A DNA stretch of 64,000 nt from Ryuthela nishihirai (GCA_038380435.1 JAWZYU010000030.1:64801817-64865816), one strand, 5' to 3'; positions 22,988-34,139 are shown, numbered from the stretch's first letter. Notes: generated by a model not told the origin, from the sequence alone. Numbers and translations: made by a program.

Positions 22988-23136
22988 CTGCTGGATCTAT
23001 TGCTGACAGATTTAGATGAAAGTTTTGTAGGGCACTTGGCAAGATTTAAAGTTGACAAAGCACTACTAAAGTAAGTCTCTTGAATTACTTCTCTTAGTTT
23101 CTTGACCCATGATTGCTTTGTTTCCAATGATGCTGC
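22988..23136 (-). CDS. trio: trio exon: C-terminal PH helix and linker
   Basis: 149-bp exon starting AASLETKQSWVKKLREVIQE, the long C-terminal helix of the PH domain, with Trp conserved as in TRIO ENKQDWIKHIREVIQE. It continues into a Ser/Lys-rich linker ending SNRSS plus two bases. Acceptor ttgcag, donor gtatgg, phase 2 at the end. It lies between two related SINE-A/flank segments (22161-22672 and 23232-23661). Confidence 0.95.
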
Positions 23137-23231
23137 CTGCAATTAACATTAAAAATAAAAATGTTGAAATACATTTTAATAGCCACAGAAAAAAAAAAGA
23201 TAATCTATTCAACAGATAAGATTGCAGTTGG

Positions 23232-23580
23232 GATGTTTTACCTCTGAGTGGCACTTTTTTGCACACAATGGGCTAAATGACCAGGTCACAAGGACCCCTA
23301 GGGCTCAGAAATGATGATGAATTGGGTCCACTGGACAGCTGTTAGAAGACAGATGGAAGCCTCCCTTCAAGGCCATAAAGTGTGTTCTTCAATGTGCACA
23401 TGGTATAGACTCCTTCACATAGGTAACATCAGCCTTTCCAAGCTTATTGGTGTCACCTTTGTTACTAAGGGCAGGGTGTGGTTAGTGGAGATAACTTTCA
23501 ATATTGGTACAGTTGGGACTCAAACTTGGGAAATGCAGAAACAAAGCCTGGCACTTTACTGACTAAACCAACCCCCGCCC
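23232..23580 (-). mobile_element. SINE-A copy 6
   Basis: Minus orientation. Tail complement GGATGTTTTACCTCTGAGTGG to head complement ACTGACTAAACCAACCCCCGCCC, moderately diverged and with a short core. Its head and flank duplicate those of copy 5. Confidence 0.85.
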
Positions 23581-23661
23581 ATTGGCTGTAGAATTTAAGA
23601 GATTAATATCTGTGCAAAAATAAGCATGTAGTCTTAAACATAATACTGAAATTTAAAAAAA

Positions 23662-24321
23662 TTCAAATTCATTGAGTCAGCTGGGAGAAATGACATAAAA
23701 GTTTAGGATTGGATAAATTTTAAAATATGTGTATAAGAAGCAGGTATATATTATTAAACCACAAATCAAATCATAGAAAAAAAACTACAGATAAGATTTG
23801 TCACAGATTGGCAGATGGTGGAACATTAAAAAATTTTCAACCTTTCTCCAATAATAGAGTACGAACAATTTTCATGCATATTTATTTTTGCTAATGCTGT
23901 TGTTTTCAGCAATTATTGCCAATATTACATTTTCAAATATCCAGCTTGAGAAGCTACAGCTCATACTTCTAATGAGAATGGACTCAAAAGTCTGACCTAG
24001 TCAAATGTACAAGGTAGGAAAAGCAAGTGAATCAAGCATATAATTATGGATACTAATTTAAGTTTTTAAAAGATCACACTATGCAGCAGGGGTCCCCAGC
24101 TTATAACCTGTGGTAAATTAAAATTTTTATACTCTTATTTATTCTTTCTTTTATGATTACTTTTATTTATGCTTTATTTTTAAAAATCTACAAACGATAA
24201 TGTAAATTGACATCTTATAAAAAAAACTGTTGTAATATTGGTATTGTATTGCAAAAGTTGCAGCACTGGTATTATATTGGCATATACTTGAAATATACAG
24301 TAGAACCATATAGTATATATA
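23662..24321. other. trio intron, nothing recognised
   Basis: AT-rich intronic stretch before the second Tc1 element; no feature supported. Confidence 0.5.
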
Positions 24322-25512
24322 CACAGATCAGCATCATCCACCTACCTAATATGATGTAAGTCCTGCTCTCGCCACCAAAAGAGCTCTCACCCAATGAGGC
24401 ATAGATTCAACAAGATGTTGGTAGGTGTCACTTAATGTTTGGTACCATGACTGCAACAGAAGATCCCACAGTTCCTGTAAATTATGTGGTTGGGGTGATG
24501 CTACTTGTACCCGTTTCTCCAACTCATACCACAGATGCTCGATAGGATTCATGTCCAGCAAATTTGGGGGCCATGGCAATAAATGAAATTCCTCATCATG
24601 TTCTAGGAAACATTCCTGAACCTTCTTTGCAGTGTGACATGAGCATTGTCTTGTTGAAAGATGCCATCTCTGCCAGGAAATACAATCACCATAAAGGGGT
24701 GTACTTGGTCGGCCACAATGTTCAGGTAGGTGACAGCTGTCAGAGTTTGCTCTACAGGGATAATTGGTCGAAGTGTTCCCCAAGAAAATATTGCTTAGAC
24801 CATCACACTCCCCCAGCCATCTGGATCCATCCCACAGTGCATCCAGGTGAGAAGGCTTCCGTGGGTCAATGTCGCACATGAGCTTGCCTGCCCACAGGGT
24901 TTAACAGAAAATGGGATTCGTCTGACCATGCGACCTTCTTCCAGTCTTCTATGGTCCAATGTTGATTACGTGCCCATTGCAAGCGTTGATGATGGTGAAT
25001 GGCTGTGAGCATAGGCACACAAATGGGTCTGTGGTTACAGAGACTCATATCCAAGAACTTACAATGAACTGTGTGTTCAGACACATTGGACCCTTTACAA
25101 TTGAAATTATGGGTATGTCAGCCACAGTAGTCCTCCTGTTGCTGCAGACAAGATGAGATAGCCTGCGCTAACCTCTGGCATCAATGAGGCGTGGCCTTGT
25201 TGATAGCTCGAAGTGTCACCTGTTTCAGACCATCTCTGATAAACACTAACTACTGCATAGCATGAGCAGCCTACCAGCATCGCTGTTTTGGAGATGCTCT
25301 TACCAAGGCATCTTGCCATAATGATCTGGCCTTTGTCGAAATCAGATAAATCCTTTTCTTTTCCCATGTTGAGATGAAATGAAATACTGCATGCGAGAGC
25401 TCCGACCCAGGTATTACATATATTATTCGCGACCTTGGCATGTGACACTGATTGGCTGCACGCATGCCTCTTTGCATAACACAGGTGATTTTAATATATT
25501 GGCTGATCGGTG
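24322..25512 (-). mobile_element. Tc1-like transposon copy 2 with inverted ends
   Basis: 1191 bp. Left end CACAGATCAGC (24322) and right end, inverted, CACCGATCAGCC (25512), each bordered by TA. The end sequence and protein recall the Tc1-like group whose inverted repeats begin CACCGATCAG. Coding region on the minus strand, broken by frameshifts. It lies in the trio intron between 23136 and 26421, in the same orientation as the gene. Confidence 0.9.
24346..25375 (-). pseudogene. Tc1-like transposase, three frames
   Basis: Minus strand: 25107-25375 [20 protein letters not shown] with [23 protein letters not shown]; 24866-25084 SEHTVHCKFLDMSLCNHRPI and the first catalytic Asp in KKVAWSDESHFLLN; 24346-24879 with SCHTAKKVQECFLEHDEEFH, LPWPPNLLDMNPIEHLW (catalytic Glu) and C-terminal MPHWVRALLVARAGLTSY. 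The second Asp (QQDNA) lies out of frame at about 24640-24650. The 177-residue C-terminal frame is the largest surviving piece. Inactive. Confidence 0.92.
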
Positions 25513-26420
25513 TATGTATATAAGTATATAAGTGATATATTAGTTTAGATTTATGCTGTCAGTTCTGAAATACAATTATTGCTTTTGGCCAGTTGTTTAA
25601 TCTTTTTCACTGCTGAGCATTTTGGACAGACTGGGGTGACTGTCATTCAAGTTTTATAATTTTTCATATAAAAATGAATATAATATCTCACTTTAGCAAA
25701 CATCTTTGGTTTAACTGTCATTAAATTTCTATATTTTTTCATCTAAAGACCTTTTCAATACATTAGGGTGACTCTTAGATTTCAACAATTTTTTCATATA
25801 AAAATGAATACGTTTCATTTCAGCAGATATATTTGGGACGATTGACATTAAATTTCTATATTTTTTTCCTCTAAAGATGAGTATAATAATATCTCACTTT
25901 AGGAAACATCTTTAGAGGTTTCCTTACTATGACACTGATTTTTGACAATTTGAAAATAAGGCAGACTTCTAATCCTGGCAACTGGAGCCACTTAAACCAT
26001 ACAGCCCATCTTTGGTATAAATATGTCTAGACAAACATTATTATAAAAAAAAACAATCATATTTTTGGAATTTTTATTCATTTTTTTTTATAAATTTTAA
26101 AAATTTCCTATCAATTTAAAATGAATTAAAAAGCAAAAATTACAAAATCGAACATAATTAAATTCTGGATTAAATGGTAAGTTCACAATTATTTGCATTT
26201 TCTTTTTGAAAATTAAAATTGAGTTGTGAATTAATGAAATGCAAAAATAAATATTGTTTAATTAATCAGTCAAATAAGCATTATGAGTGTCACAAAAAAC
26301 TTGAATGGCAGTATACATCTAATTCCAATGATATGTGGCCCACAAGTGAAATTAGTTGAGGATTCCTGCCGTGCAGCATTGATTTTATGTAAAATAAAAC
26401 AAAAATTCTTTATTACTAAC
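25513..26420. repeat. trio intron with degenerate tandem repeat
   Basis: From about 25600 to 25930 the blocks TTTTTCATATAAAAATGAATA and CATTAAATTTCTATATTTTTT alternate two to three times with a spacing near 150 bp, suggesting an old tandem duplication. The rest is AT-rich and unassigned. Confidence 0.55.
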
Positions 26421-26522
26421 TTTCAAAATTATTTTGTTTTCAGACAGAGGAGCACGACCTGTCCATACTGCAAATTTGCATTCATCTCCTTCCACATGTT
26501 CTGTTATACCTATTTCTGAGGT
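26421..26522 (-). CDS. trio: trio exon: PH domain, TSEIGITEH segment
   Basis: 102-bp phase 0/0 exon of 34 codons that is too short to stand out as an ORF. It encodes TSEIGITEHVEGDECKFAVW then TGRAPLSENKIILK, matching TRIO TSELGVTEHVEGDPCKFALW and the SDNKIVLK strand. Acceptor ccatacag, donor gttagt. It is the only candidate for this essential part of the PH domain and fits both neighbours in phase. Confidence 0.95.
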
Positions 26523-26964
26523 CTGTATGGAAAAAAAGAAATATTTTACAAATTATTTCATGTTTCTGTAAAAAATAAAAAAAACATTAAAACTTCTTTG
26601 TAATATATTTTTACATATTGAAATATTGGTATACACTTGAAACACAGAGTAGAACCTTAGATGAATGTGTAATAATGTATTAGTTTAGATACACTTCATA
26701 AGCAATTTATTATACACACTCACCTAATAACCTACGGGTTCACCTTACTCAAGGGAAGTCACAACCCTGACACCAAAAACTTCACGGTGAGTTTTTTTCT
26801 TGTGTAAAATAAAACAATGATTACTGCTGTTTAAAATCATTTCAAACTTTTCAATGCTTCAAAAATATAATTTTATGCTATTAGCAGGCTAATAATGTTA
26901 TTATTTTTGAACACAGACACAATTAATACAAAATGATTCAATTAATTAACCCACAAAGAAGTTA
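26523..26964. other. trio intron, nothing recognised
   Basis: AT-rich intronic sequence upstream (in gene sense) of the TSEIGITEH exon; no feature supported. Confidence 0.5.
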
Positions 26965-27534
26965 TACGTGAATACACTGAGTCGTGTGAGAGTTGGTAAG
27001 GCTTGTAGCAATTGGTTTAGCATTGCTAGTGGAGTTAAACAAGGATGCATTTTGTCCCCTTTTCTCTTTAGTTTGGTTATTGATTATGTTATGCAAAATT
27101 CTTTGCAAGGGAAAGATTTTGGCCTTGTTGCCTAATGATCTTGATAAGATGAATTCTTTCATTACGGCTGTTGATGAGACTGATAATAGAGCTGGTTTGG
27201 TGATAAACAGAGATAAAATTAAAGTGATGAAAACTGGTCAGGCAATTGGTGCTTCAGTCGCTCTGAATGGTTGTACCCTTGAGCATGTGTCTCAGTTTAA
27301 TTATCTTGGCAGTTATGTAACAGATACTGGTGATGTGCATGTGCAGCATGAGATTAACAGGCAAACAGGGATTTCCTGTTAATCTCATGCTGCACATCAC
27401 CAGTATCCATTACTTTTAGGGTTCTGTGGAGAGTGGGAAAACTCTCCACAGATCCCTAAAACTTTAGGAACTTTTAGGAATCCACGAAGAGTGTGAGAAA
27501 TAGCAATATACACTTAAAGACTAAAATTAGAGGG
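26965..27534 (+). pseudogene. LINE-1w copy F, 5' part, with local inversion
   Basis: RT segment from TESCVRVGKACSNWF through GVKQGCILSPFLFSLVIDY to the VINRDKIKVMKTGQAIG and QFNYLGSYVTDTGDV region. The YADD block is deleted between GKDF and LALLPNDLD. At 27370-27412 the CCTGTTAATCTCATGCTGCA segment is an inverted copy of 27330-27368. After that come GAGTGTGAGAAATAGC and CTAAAATTAGA, where the minisatellite begins. Confidence 0.88.
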
Positions 27535-29325
27535 GTTGTGACAATTTTCACAACTCTCCTGCATTTTGCCATTTGACTTCCAATTTTGCCAACTAACCGT
27601 AATTTGCCATTTAACTTCCAATTTTGCCAACTAACCATTATTTCACAGCAATAATTCCAATACTTACATCTTGTCTGAATCTTGTTACAATCTTGTCTGA
27701 AATAGCAAGTCAGTGTGAATTTTGCCTTGATTTGGCCAAATCTCCTTAATTTCACGAAACTAATCCCAATCTTTATATTTCTCCTAAATATGCCATATCA
27801 CTTCATACTTTTCAAACTCCCCAAGATTATGCCAAATTTTCTCGATTTTAGTCAACTATCCTGAATTTCAGAAACCCAATTCCAATTATCACAACTAATC
27901 CGTATTTTCCAAGTGGATTCGAATTTTGCCAACTGCACTACATTTTGTTAAGTTTCTTCAATTTGTCCAACACTCCTTAATTTCACAAAACAAATCTCAA
28001 TTTTTACAACTCACCTATATTTTACAAAGTGGATTCGAATTTTGCCAACTACTCTAGATTTTGCCAACTCGCCATAAGTTTACAGAAAAAAAAAATCACA
28101 ATTTTTACATCTTTCCTGAATTTGCCAAGTCACTTCGAATTTTATCAACTCTCCTTAATTGCACAAGAAAGGCACAATTTTCACAACTCCCTGTATCTTA
28201 CCAAGTGGCTTCGAATTTTGCCAACTCCCCTAGATTTTGCCAAGAGTTCTTGGTTTTTCCAATTCTCCTTAATTTCACAAAACCAATCCCAATTTTTACA
28301 ACTCACCTGTACTTACCAAGTGGTTTCCAGTTTTGCCAATTTCCCTAGATTTTTCCAAGTTTTCTTGATTTTGTCAACTCTTCTTAATTTCACAAAAACA
28401 ATCCAAATTTTCACAAATCGCCTGTATTTTACCAAGTGGATTCGAATTTTGCCAACTGCCCTAGATTTTGCCATCTCACCACAATTTTACAGAAAAAAAA
28501 ATCCCAATTTTACATCTCACCTGATTTTTGCAAAGTCACTCTGAATTTTGCCAACTCTCCTAGATATTGTGAAGTTGCCTCGATTTTGCCAACACACCAT
28601 AATTTTACAGAAAAAAGACTGCAATTTTTACATCTCACCTGAATTTTGTCAACTCTCCACGATTTTGCCATGTCACTCCGAATTTTGCCAACTGCCCCTA
28701 GTTTTTCTAACTACCCCTAGATTTTGCCAACTCGCCATAATTTTACAAAAAAAAAAAAATCAACATCTTTACATTTCACTTGAATTTTTCCAACTCCCCA
28801 CGATTTTGCCAACTGTCCTAGTTTTGCCAACTCGCCATAATTTTACAGAAAAAAATCCCAATTTTTACATCTCACCTGAATTTTGGCAACTCCCCACGAT
28901 TTTGCCAAGTTACTTCAAATTTTGTCAACTCCCCAAAACTTTGTCAAGTCACTCTGAATTTTGCCAGCTCCCCAAGATTTTACCAAGTCACTCCGAATTT
29001 TGCCAACTCCCCAAGATTTTACCAAGTCACTCCGAATTTTGCCAACTCCCCAAGATTTTACCAAGTCATTTCGAATTTTGCTAACTCCCTAAGATTTTGC
29101 CAAGTTATCCCGATATTGCCAACTCATCTGTATTTTACTAAGTGATTCGAATTTTGCCAACTGCTCTAAATTTTGCAGTCTTTCCATTTTTCAAACTGCC
29201 TTAGATTTGCCAAGTTGCCTCAATTTTGACAACTCTCTTAATTTTCAAAAAAATTTGCAAATTTTCACAACTCACCTAGATTTTACAACGACGCTTTGAA
29301 TTTTGCCAACTTTGAGTTACTTTGC
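27535..29325. repeat. 1.8-kb minisatellite inside LINE-1w copy F
   Basis: Dense irregular array built from ATTTTGCCAACTCNCC and related CAAGT-CACT units. The last part (about 28960-29090) has a clear 39-bp period with two nearly identical units (GATTTTACCAAGTCACTCCG / AATTTTGCCAACTCCCCAA). A larger unit including TTTTACAGAAAAAAATC and TTTTTACATCTCACCTGAA recurs at about 28080, 28490, 28600, 28740 and 28845. The open plus frames here (for example 28029-28544, 28548-29084) are repeats without stops, not genes. LINE sequence resumes at 29327. Confidence 0.93.
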
Positions 29326-29775
29326 TACACCCTGTTATGGTAGTGAAACTTCGACGCTTTGTAAACAAGATAACAGGAAACTTGATACTTTTGATTCTAG
29401 ATGCTTATGCAGCATCTTGGGTATTAGGTGGTTCAACTTTGTAAGTAATGAAGAGGTCAGGCAAAGGAGTCAGCAACCTTCTCTGAGCAGTATATTGTGC
29501 AGAGAGAGACTCTGTTGGTTTGGCCATGTTGCCTATATGGATAATTATAGATTAGTGAATAGGGTTATGAACAGTGTGCCTAAAGGCTTCAGAAGAGGGG
29601 GAGACCTAGGATGCAGTGGGCAGAGAGTGTCAAACAGAACCTTGTTAGAATTGGTGTAAAGTGGCCAGATGTAGCACATGTAGCTTAGGACAGATATGCT
29701 TGGAGAACTAAATTGCATGGTGTGGTTGGACCTCCATAGCCCATGGATGCTTGAGGATGATGATGATGAATAATA
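29326..29775 (+). pseudogene. LINE-1w copy F, 3' part
   Basis: Resumes at GTTATGGTAGTGAAACTTCG and encodes YGSETSTLCKQDNRKLDTFD, SRCLCSILGIRWFNFVSNEE, and ERLCWFGHVAYMDNYRLVNR. It ends CCATGGATGCTTGAGGATGATGATGATGAA. Colinear with copy A except that about 45 bp spanning the minisatellite position is missing. Confidence 0.9.
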
Positions 29776-29776
29776 A

Positions 29777-29876
29777 AAAAAATTACATATATGTTTGGGG
29801 AACTAAATTATGTGATCTGGTTGGACCTCTGTAGCCCATGGCCGCTTGAAGAGGAGGAGGATGATGATGATGATGA
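29777..29876 (+). pseudogene. LINE-1w copy G, 3'-end fragment
   Basis: Second 3' end directly after copy F: GGGGAACTAAATTATGTG, TGGTTGGACCTCTGTAGCCC, ATGGCCGCTTGAAG, then GAGGAGGAGGATGATGATG. About 100 bp, strongly 5'-truncated. Confidence 0.85.
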
Positions 29877-29877
29877 T

Positions 29878-30222
29878 TGGGTTGTTTTACCTCTGAGCGG
29901 CACTTTTTTGCACACAACAGGATAAATGGCCAGGTCACAAGGACCCTGAAGGCTCTGAGAAGTTTGGGAGAGGGGATCCACTTGACAGCTGTTAAGAGGC
30001 AGATGGCAGTCTCTCATCATGACATCCAGTGTTCTTTAATGTGCAGAGGGTATGGCTCTCCTGCACAATTCCACAGCTTAACGTCCCATCCGATGGACAG
30101 CAGCCTTTCCAAGCCCCTCGGTGTTCCCTACTGACTGGGCAGGGCAAAGAATTTTGCAGAGATAAATCTCAACGCTGGCCCAGTTGGGACTTGAACCTGG
30201 GAACTGCAGATTACAAGCAGTC
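29878..30222 (-). mobile_element. SINE-A copy 7
   Basis: Minus orientation, from tail complement TTGGGTTGTTTTACCTCTGAG to B-box complement GGACTTGAACC and GCAGATTACAAG. The extreme 5' head is missing. It sits flush against the GATGAT tract of LINE-1w copy G. Confidence 0.88.
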
Positions 30223-31370
30223 CTGTTTACAATTAGCAGTACTATCATTCAGATAAATTATTGCAAATAAATTAAGATGGAACTTAATTTTATATGTTAT
30301 AAACTTCATGCTTACAACACACGAAATTTTGTCTGGCAATTTTTAAAAAAGTTCAGTATATGATAAGCTGTTTTATGTACTGATTTTTGCAGATCAAATA
30401 AATTACTGATATTACTACTATTACACCTGAACAAATTAGCTCAGCATTACATCATGACAATTTATTAATTTTTCTCATTTCTGCCACACTTTTTAAAACA
30501 TACACAGCTTAACATTGAAATTGGCCACCCAGAAGGAATGGGTAGAATCTTCTGAAACTCATAATAGATACAGATGAGAAGATGGGTATAACATGATTTC
30601 ATTTACAGTTCAATTGAACAAATGAAATAAATAGTATATGATAAAATGTAAATCTTTTAGTATGTAGTGAAAATGTGGGAAAGCTAAAGGGTGATGGTTC
30701 TTAAACTACGATTTGTTCGATGTGTAGCAGTTTGGATTGGCCTTGTGTTAACTGTAAGAAACGTTTTTAAATAATTCTTAGCTTATGCATAATATTTAAT
30801 ATATAAAGAAGAATGTGTGCCTGTCTGCTTATGCACTTGGCCCCCAAAAGAGCTAGAGGCACCAACCTTCGTATAAACCTTTCCTTCACCCAGGGGGAGA
30901 GTATAAGCTATGTTCAAACCAGCTGGAGTCCACCAAAACTAATATAAAAAGGTTTGAATTTCTTGAAATCCCATAGACTTAATATTAGTGGTTGAAAGAT
31001 ATTCAAAATAACTGCTTCCAACTGTAAAATTTAGAAGAATGACTGCAGCAATTGATACATACCTCTGATCAGTCAGAGTGCAATAGGTGCCATTTTATAA
31101 TGTTAGCGAGTTGGTAAGGAGTTCCTTGCTCTCTCCAAATCTAAACACATTTTTTGTGCATTATTATTATGTGTTCATTATTGCTGTGCCAATCATGCCA
31201 AAAAACATTCTGAAGACTGAACTGCTACACTTCAGTTGATTGCTCACAATTGATTCAAATTCATCCCACTGGGCTCAATAAAAACCAATGTGTTGGTACA
31301 CATTATTATTACATTAGCAACAATTTAAATCACAGAACTTCAGAGTAACAACTTTTGAACACTCTTATGC
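30223..31370. other. trio intron, unclassified repeat traces
   Basis: AT-rich. A segment near 30950-31050 (GGTTTGAATTTCTTGAAATC ... TATTCAAAATAACTGCTTCCA) recurs in the same orientation at 31979-32055, so an unclassified repeat surrounds the SINE pair at 31374-31965. No gene seen. Confidence 0.5.
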
Positions 31371-31373
31371 TGT

Positions 31374-31580
31374 AGGTCAATGTGGGCATAGAGGAAAATG
31401 CATAAAGGAAAATTGTCTTGAGCCAGATGGGATCTGAGCTTGCAACCTCCTGATGACATGTCAGATGCTCTGGCCACTGAACTACCAGCTGCTGATCAAT
31501 TATCCTCTTTTGTGGATGTTAATCCCCATCATTGTAGAGTCAGCCATTGGTGGCTGCCTTTTAACTGCGAGTGAAGATCT
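31374..31580 (-). repeat. SINE-D arm 1 (tRNA-like), inverted pair
   Basis: On the minus strand it has a tRNA-like head CTGGTAGTTCAGTGGCCAGA (A box TAGTTCAGTGG) and a weak B box (GGTTGCAAGCTC), followed by TGGGATCTGAGC and AAGACAATTTTCC. An inverted relative lies at 31765-31965, so the two arms can fold back. Confidence 0.7.
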
Positions 31581-31764
31581 TTTATTGCAGATATCCCAGG
31601 CCTATGACAAGTTATGCCCCATGGGACAATGGACTGCCATTTTTTTAATGAGTTATCTTCAATTCTCATGCACAATTCTTATAGTACATACATCTAGCAC
31701 ATATAATCTGTACATCATTAACATTTTAAATCACAACACTTCAGAGTAACGGTGGTTTGTGATG

Positions 31765-31965
31765 CCCTGGAATCTTGCAGTTATAAGGCAGCCACTGGTG
31801 GCTGACTCTACAATGACAGGGTTAACATCCACAACAGACGATAACTTATTGGCAGCCAGAAGCTCAGCAGTCAGAGCACTTGCCATGTCCCTTCCCCCCC
31901 TCAGACTCAAGACAATTTTCCTCTATCTCATGTTGACCTACAGCATAATAGTGTTCAAAAGTTGT
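31765..31965 (+). repeat. SINE-D arm 2 (tRNA-like), inverted pair
   Basis: Plus-strand relative of 31374-31580. It shares GGCAGCCACTGGTGGCTGAC, TCTACAATGA, GTTAACATCCACAA, the head GCTCAGCAGTCAGAGCACTT and the end CAAGACAATTTTCCTCTATC. Diverged. The intervening 185 bp is AT-rich. Confidence 0.7.
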
Positions 31966-32703
31966 TGAAGTATGGACCAGTTTGAATTTCTTGAAATCTC
32001 CATAAATTTAACATTAATGGTAAAGCATTATTCAAAATAACTACTACCACATACAAATTAAAAAGAATGAATGCATTAATTGATTTCTTTCTGCTTTTGC
32101 ATGATAAAGCCATGGTTTCAGAAGTGGGTTTTGAAAACTAAGAATACATATTAGATAAAATAATTAACTGAATCAGAAAAATATGTAAAAGTTAATAAAT
32201 AATACATATCTCATAAAATATGTTAATAAATGTTTTATAAAATAAGTAATAAATGCTTTCTTTTTCATTGTACATTTGTAGTACTACACATATTTTGTAC
32301 AACTTAGACACATGGTTACACATGGCAGGCAAATTGTTCCTCAACAACTTTGGTGGATATGAAAAGTTAGATTATATGAGCAAGGCAATAATGCTTTTCG
32401 GCTTAGAAATTTCTGATGTAATAGAAATACATCCACTTCTTTCCTCCCCGAATAAAAGAGAAAATTTCACCAGACCTCTGGTCAAAATTTCTGTGATCTC
32501 GTGTGAAAAATTACTGTATGAGTCTTATGACAAATGAAAGCTTGCGATTTGAGGTATGTCACTTACTGCTCTATATTTTAGAGAGTTAAGACCTCCCTAA
32601 AAATGGGGGGGTTACTTAGGGGGGCAGGATAGATCCTAATGAATGTTATGCCAAATGAAAGATTGTGACATGAGGAGTGTCATGTATTATATACTTTAGA
32701 GAG

Positions 32704-33067
32704 TTGGTAGCACACCAGGCTCATAATCTTCAGTTTCCAGATTTGAGTCCGACCTAGGCCAGCATTGAGATTTATCTCTGCAAAACCCCCCACTCTGCTC
32801 TCAGTCAGCAGGAGATACTGATGGGCTTAGAAAGGCACCATCTGTGAGATGGGACATTAAGCCATTGCTCCACATGTGGGAGAGCCATACCCTGTATATG
32901 TTCAAGAACACGCTGGATGACCTTGATGGGGGCTGCCATCTGTCTCATAACAGCTGTCCAGTAGGTCCCCTTCCTCCAACCTTCTCTGAGCACTTGAGGT
33001 CCTAGTGACCTGGCCATTTAGCCCATTGCATGCATAAAAGTGCTGCTCAGAGGTAAAACAACCCAAC
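32704..33067 (+). mobile_element. SINE-A copy 8
   Basis: Plus orientation, 5' head shortened (starts GGTAGCACACCAGGCTC), with B box TTTGAGTCC, core GATGGGACATTAAGCC and tail CTCAGAGGTAAAACAACCCAAC. Confidence 0.9.
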
Positions 33068-33546
33068 TACAGAAATAGATATTTCTCAGTTTCCAAAATG
33101 ATAACTTATTATTAGAAAAATATTACTTTTATTTGTAGTAAGTGCTGATACCAAGAGTAAAAGTGAAAAGTGACTAATGAGACTTTCAGCAGTGCTATAC
33201 AAAAAAAAAATAATTATTCTGTTTGAACTAAATCTGTATATATAGACTGGTATCCAGAAGTTAAGCATAATCCCAAAACTTCAAATGTTTCACAAACGAC
33301 TGAAGCTATTAACATTACATTTTGCATGTCAATGAAATAAAATATACATAAGGGGTCATATACCTCCAAAAAAACCACCTAATCTGACAAAATTTGCATG
33401 CGACTTGAAAAGCAAATCTAGGGTGTTATTTAATGTTGTCCCTGATTCTCTGCCACTCATTTTGCATTGAGTAAAATGCTGTTTTCATGTTGGTAAAGAG
33501 TTTTGTAACAACAGTATGGCAGAATGACATCACATAGATGCTTTCA
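33068..33546. other. trio intron, nothing recognised
   Basis: AT-rich intronic stretch between SINE-A copy 8 and the MITE. Confidence 0.5.
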
Positions 33547-33548
33547 TA

Positions 33549-34129
33549 CACTATACTGCAAAAAGTGTCTGGACACTTTCATGTTAAGTGAATGAATAGC
33601 CACATTCAAATCTACCTAACTTTGAAAATAAGCTTTTTATGGAAAAAAAAGTCACTAGACATAAATTTAAGATCTTGGTCAGAGCTCCCTAAATCTCTAT
33701 TTTCTATAATATTAATCTAATATTTAAAGAGTTATTATGAAAACTATAATATTTAACAACAGATGTTATCACACACCACACTTTCAAAACATTTCCCCCC
33801 CAAATTGATGAAAATTTCAAAAATTCTTAAACAAAATTCAAATATTGCATTTATATTGTGAACAACTTGTCATAACAGTTGTGATTTAACTTTATGAAAT
33901 AAATTTTCAAAACTAACAAAAGTTTCACTTAAATGTTTCAGCTTCCATAACTTAAAATATTAGATTAATATTACAGAAAATAGAGATTTAGATAGTTCTA
34001 ACTGAGATCTTCAATTTATGTCCACTGACTTTTTTCTGTAAAAAGCTTATTTTAAAAGTTAGGTAGATTTGAATGTGGCTATTTGTTCACTTAACATGAA
34101 AGTGTCTGGACACTTTTTGCAATATAGTG
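33549..34129. mobile_element. 581-bp fold-back MITE with about 180-bp inverted arms
   Basis: The arms at 33549-33729 and 33951-34129 are inverted copies with scattered mismatches. Outer ends CACTATACTGCAAAAAGTGT and CACTATATTGCAAAAAGTGT, bordered by TA at 33547-33548 and 34130-34131. TA duplication and CACTAT-GCAAAAAGT ends point to a Tc1/mariner-type non-autonomous element. The 220-bp middle is AT-rich without coding capacity. Confidence 0.93.
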
Positions 34130-34139
34130 TATATGATAG

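Noticed and set aside
28029..29084. Long overlapping plus-strand frames (171 and 178 codons, rich in FANxPRFCQ and KILPSHSEFCQLP)
   Set aside because: They are translations of the minisatellite array; the amino-acid repeats follow the DNA repeat, there is no start context, and similar frames occur in more than one phase.
32253..32537. 94-codon plus-strand frame MLSFSLYICSTTHILYNLDT as a gene
   Set aside because: No start context or recognisable family, and the downstream part shares blocks with an old repeat near 19880-20130.
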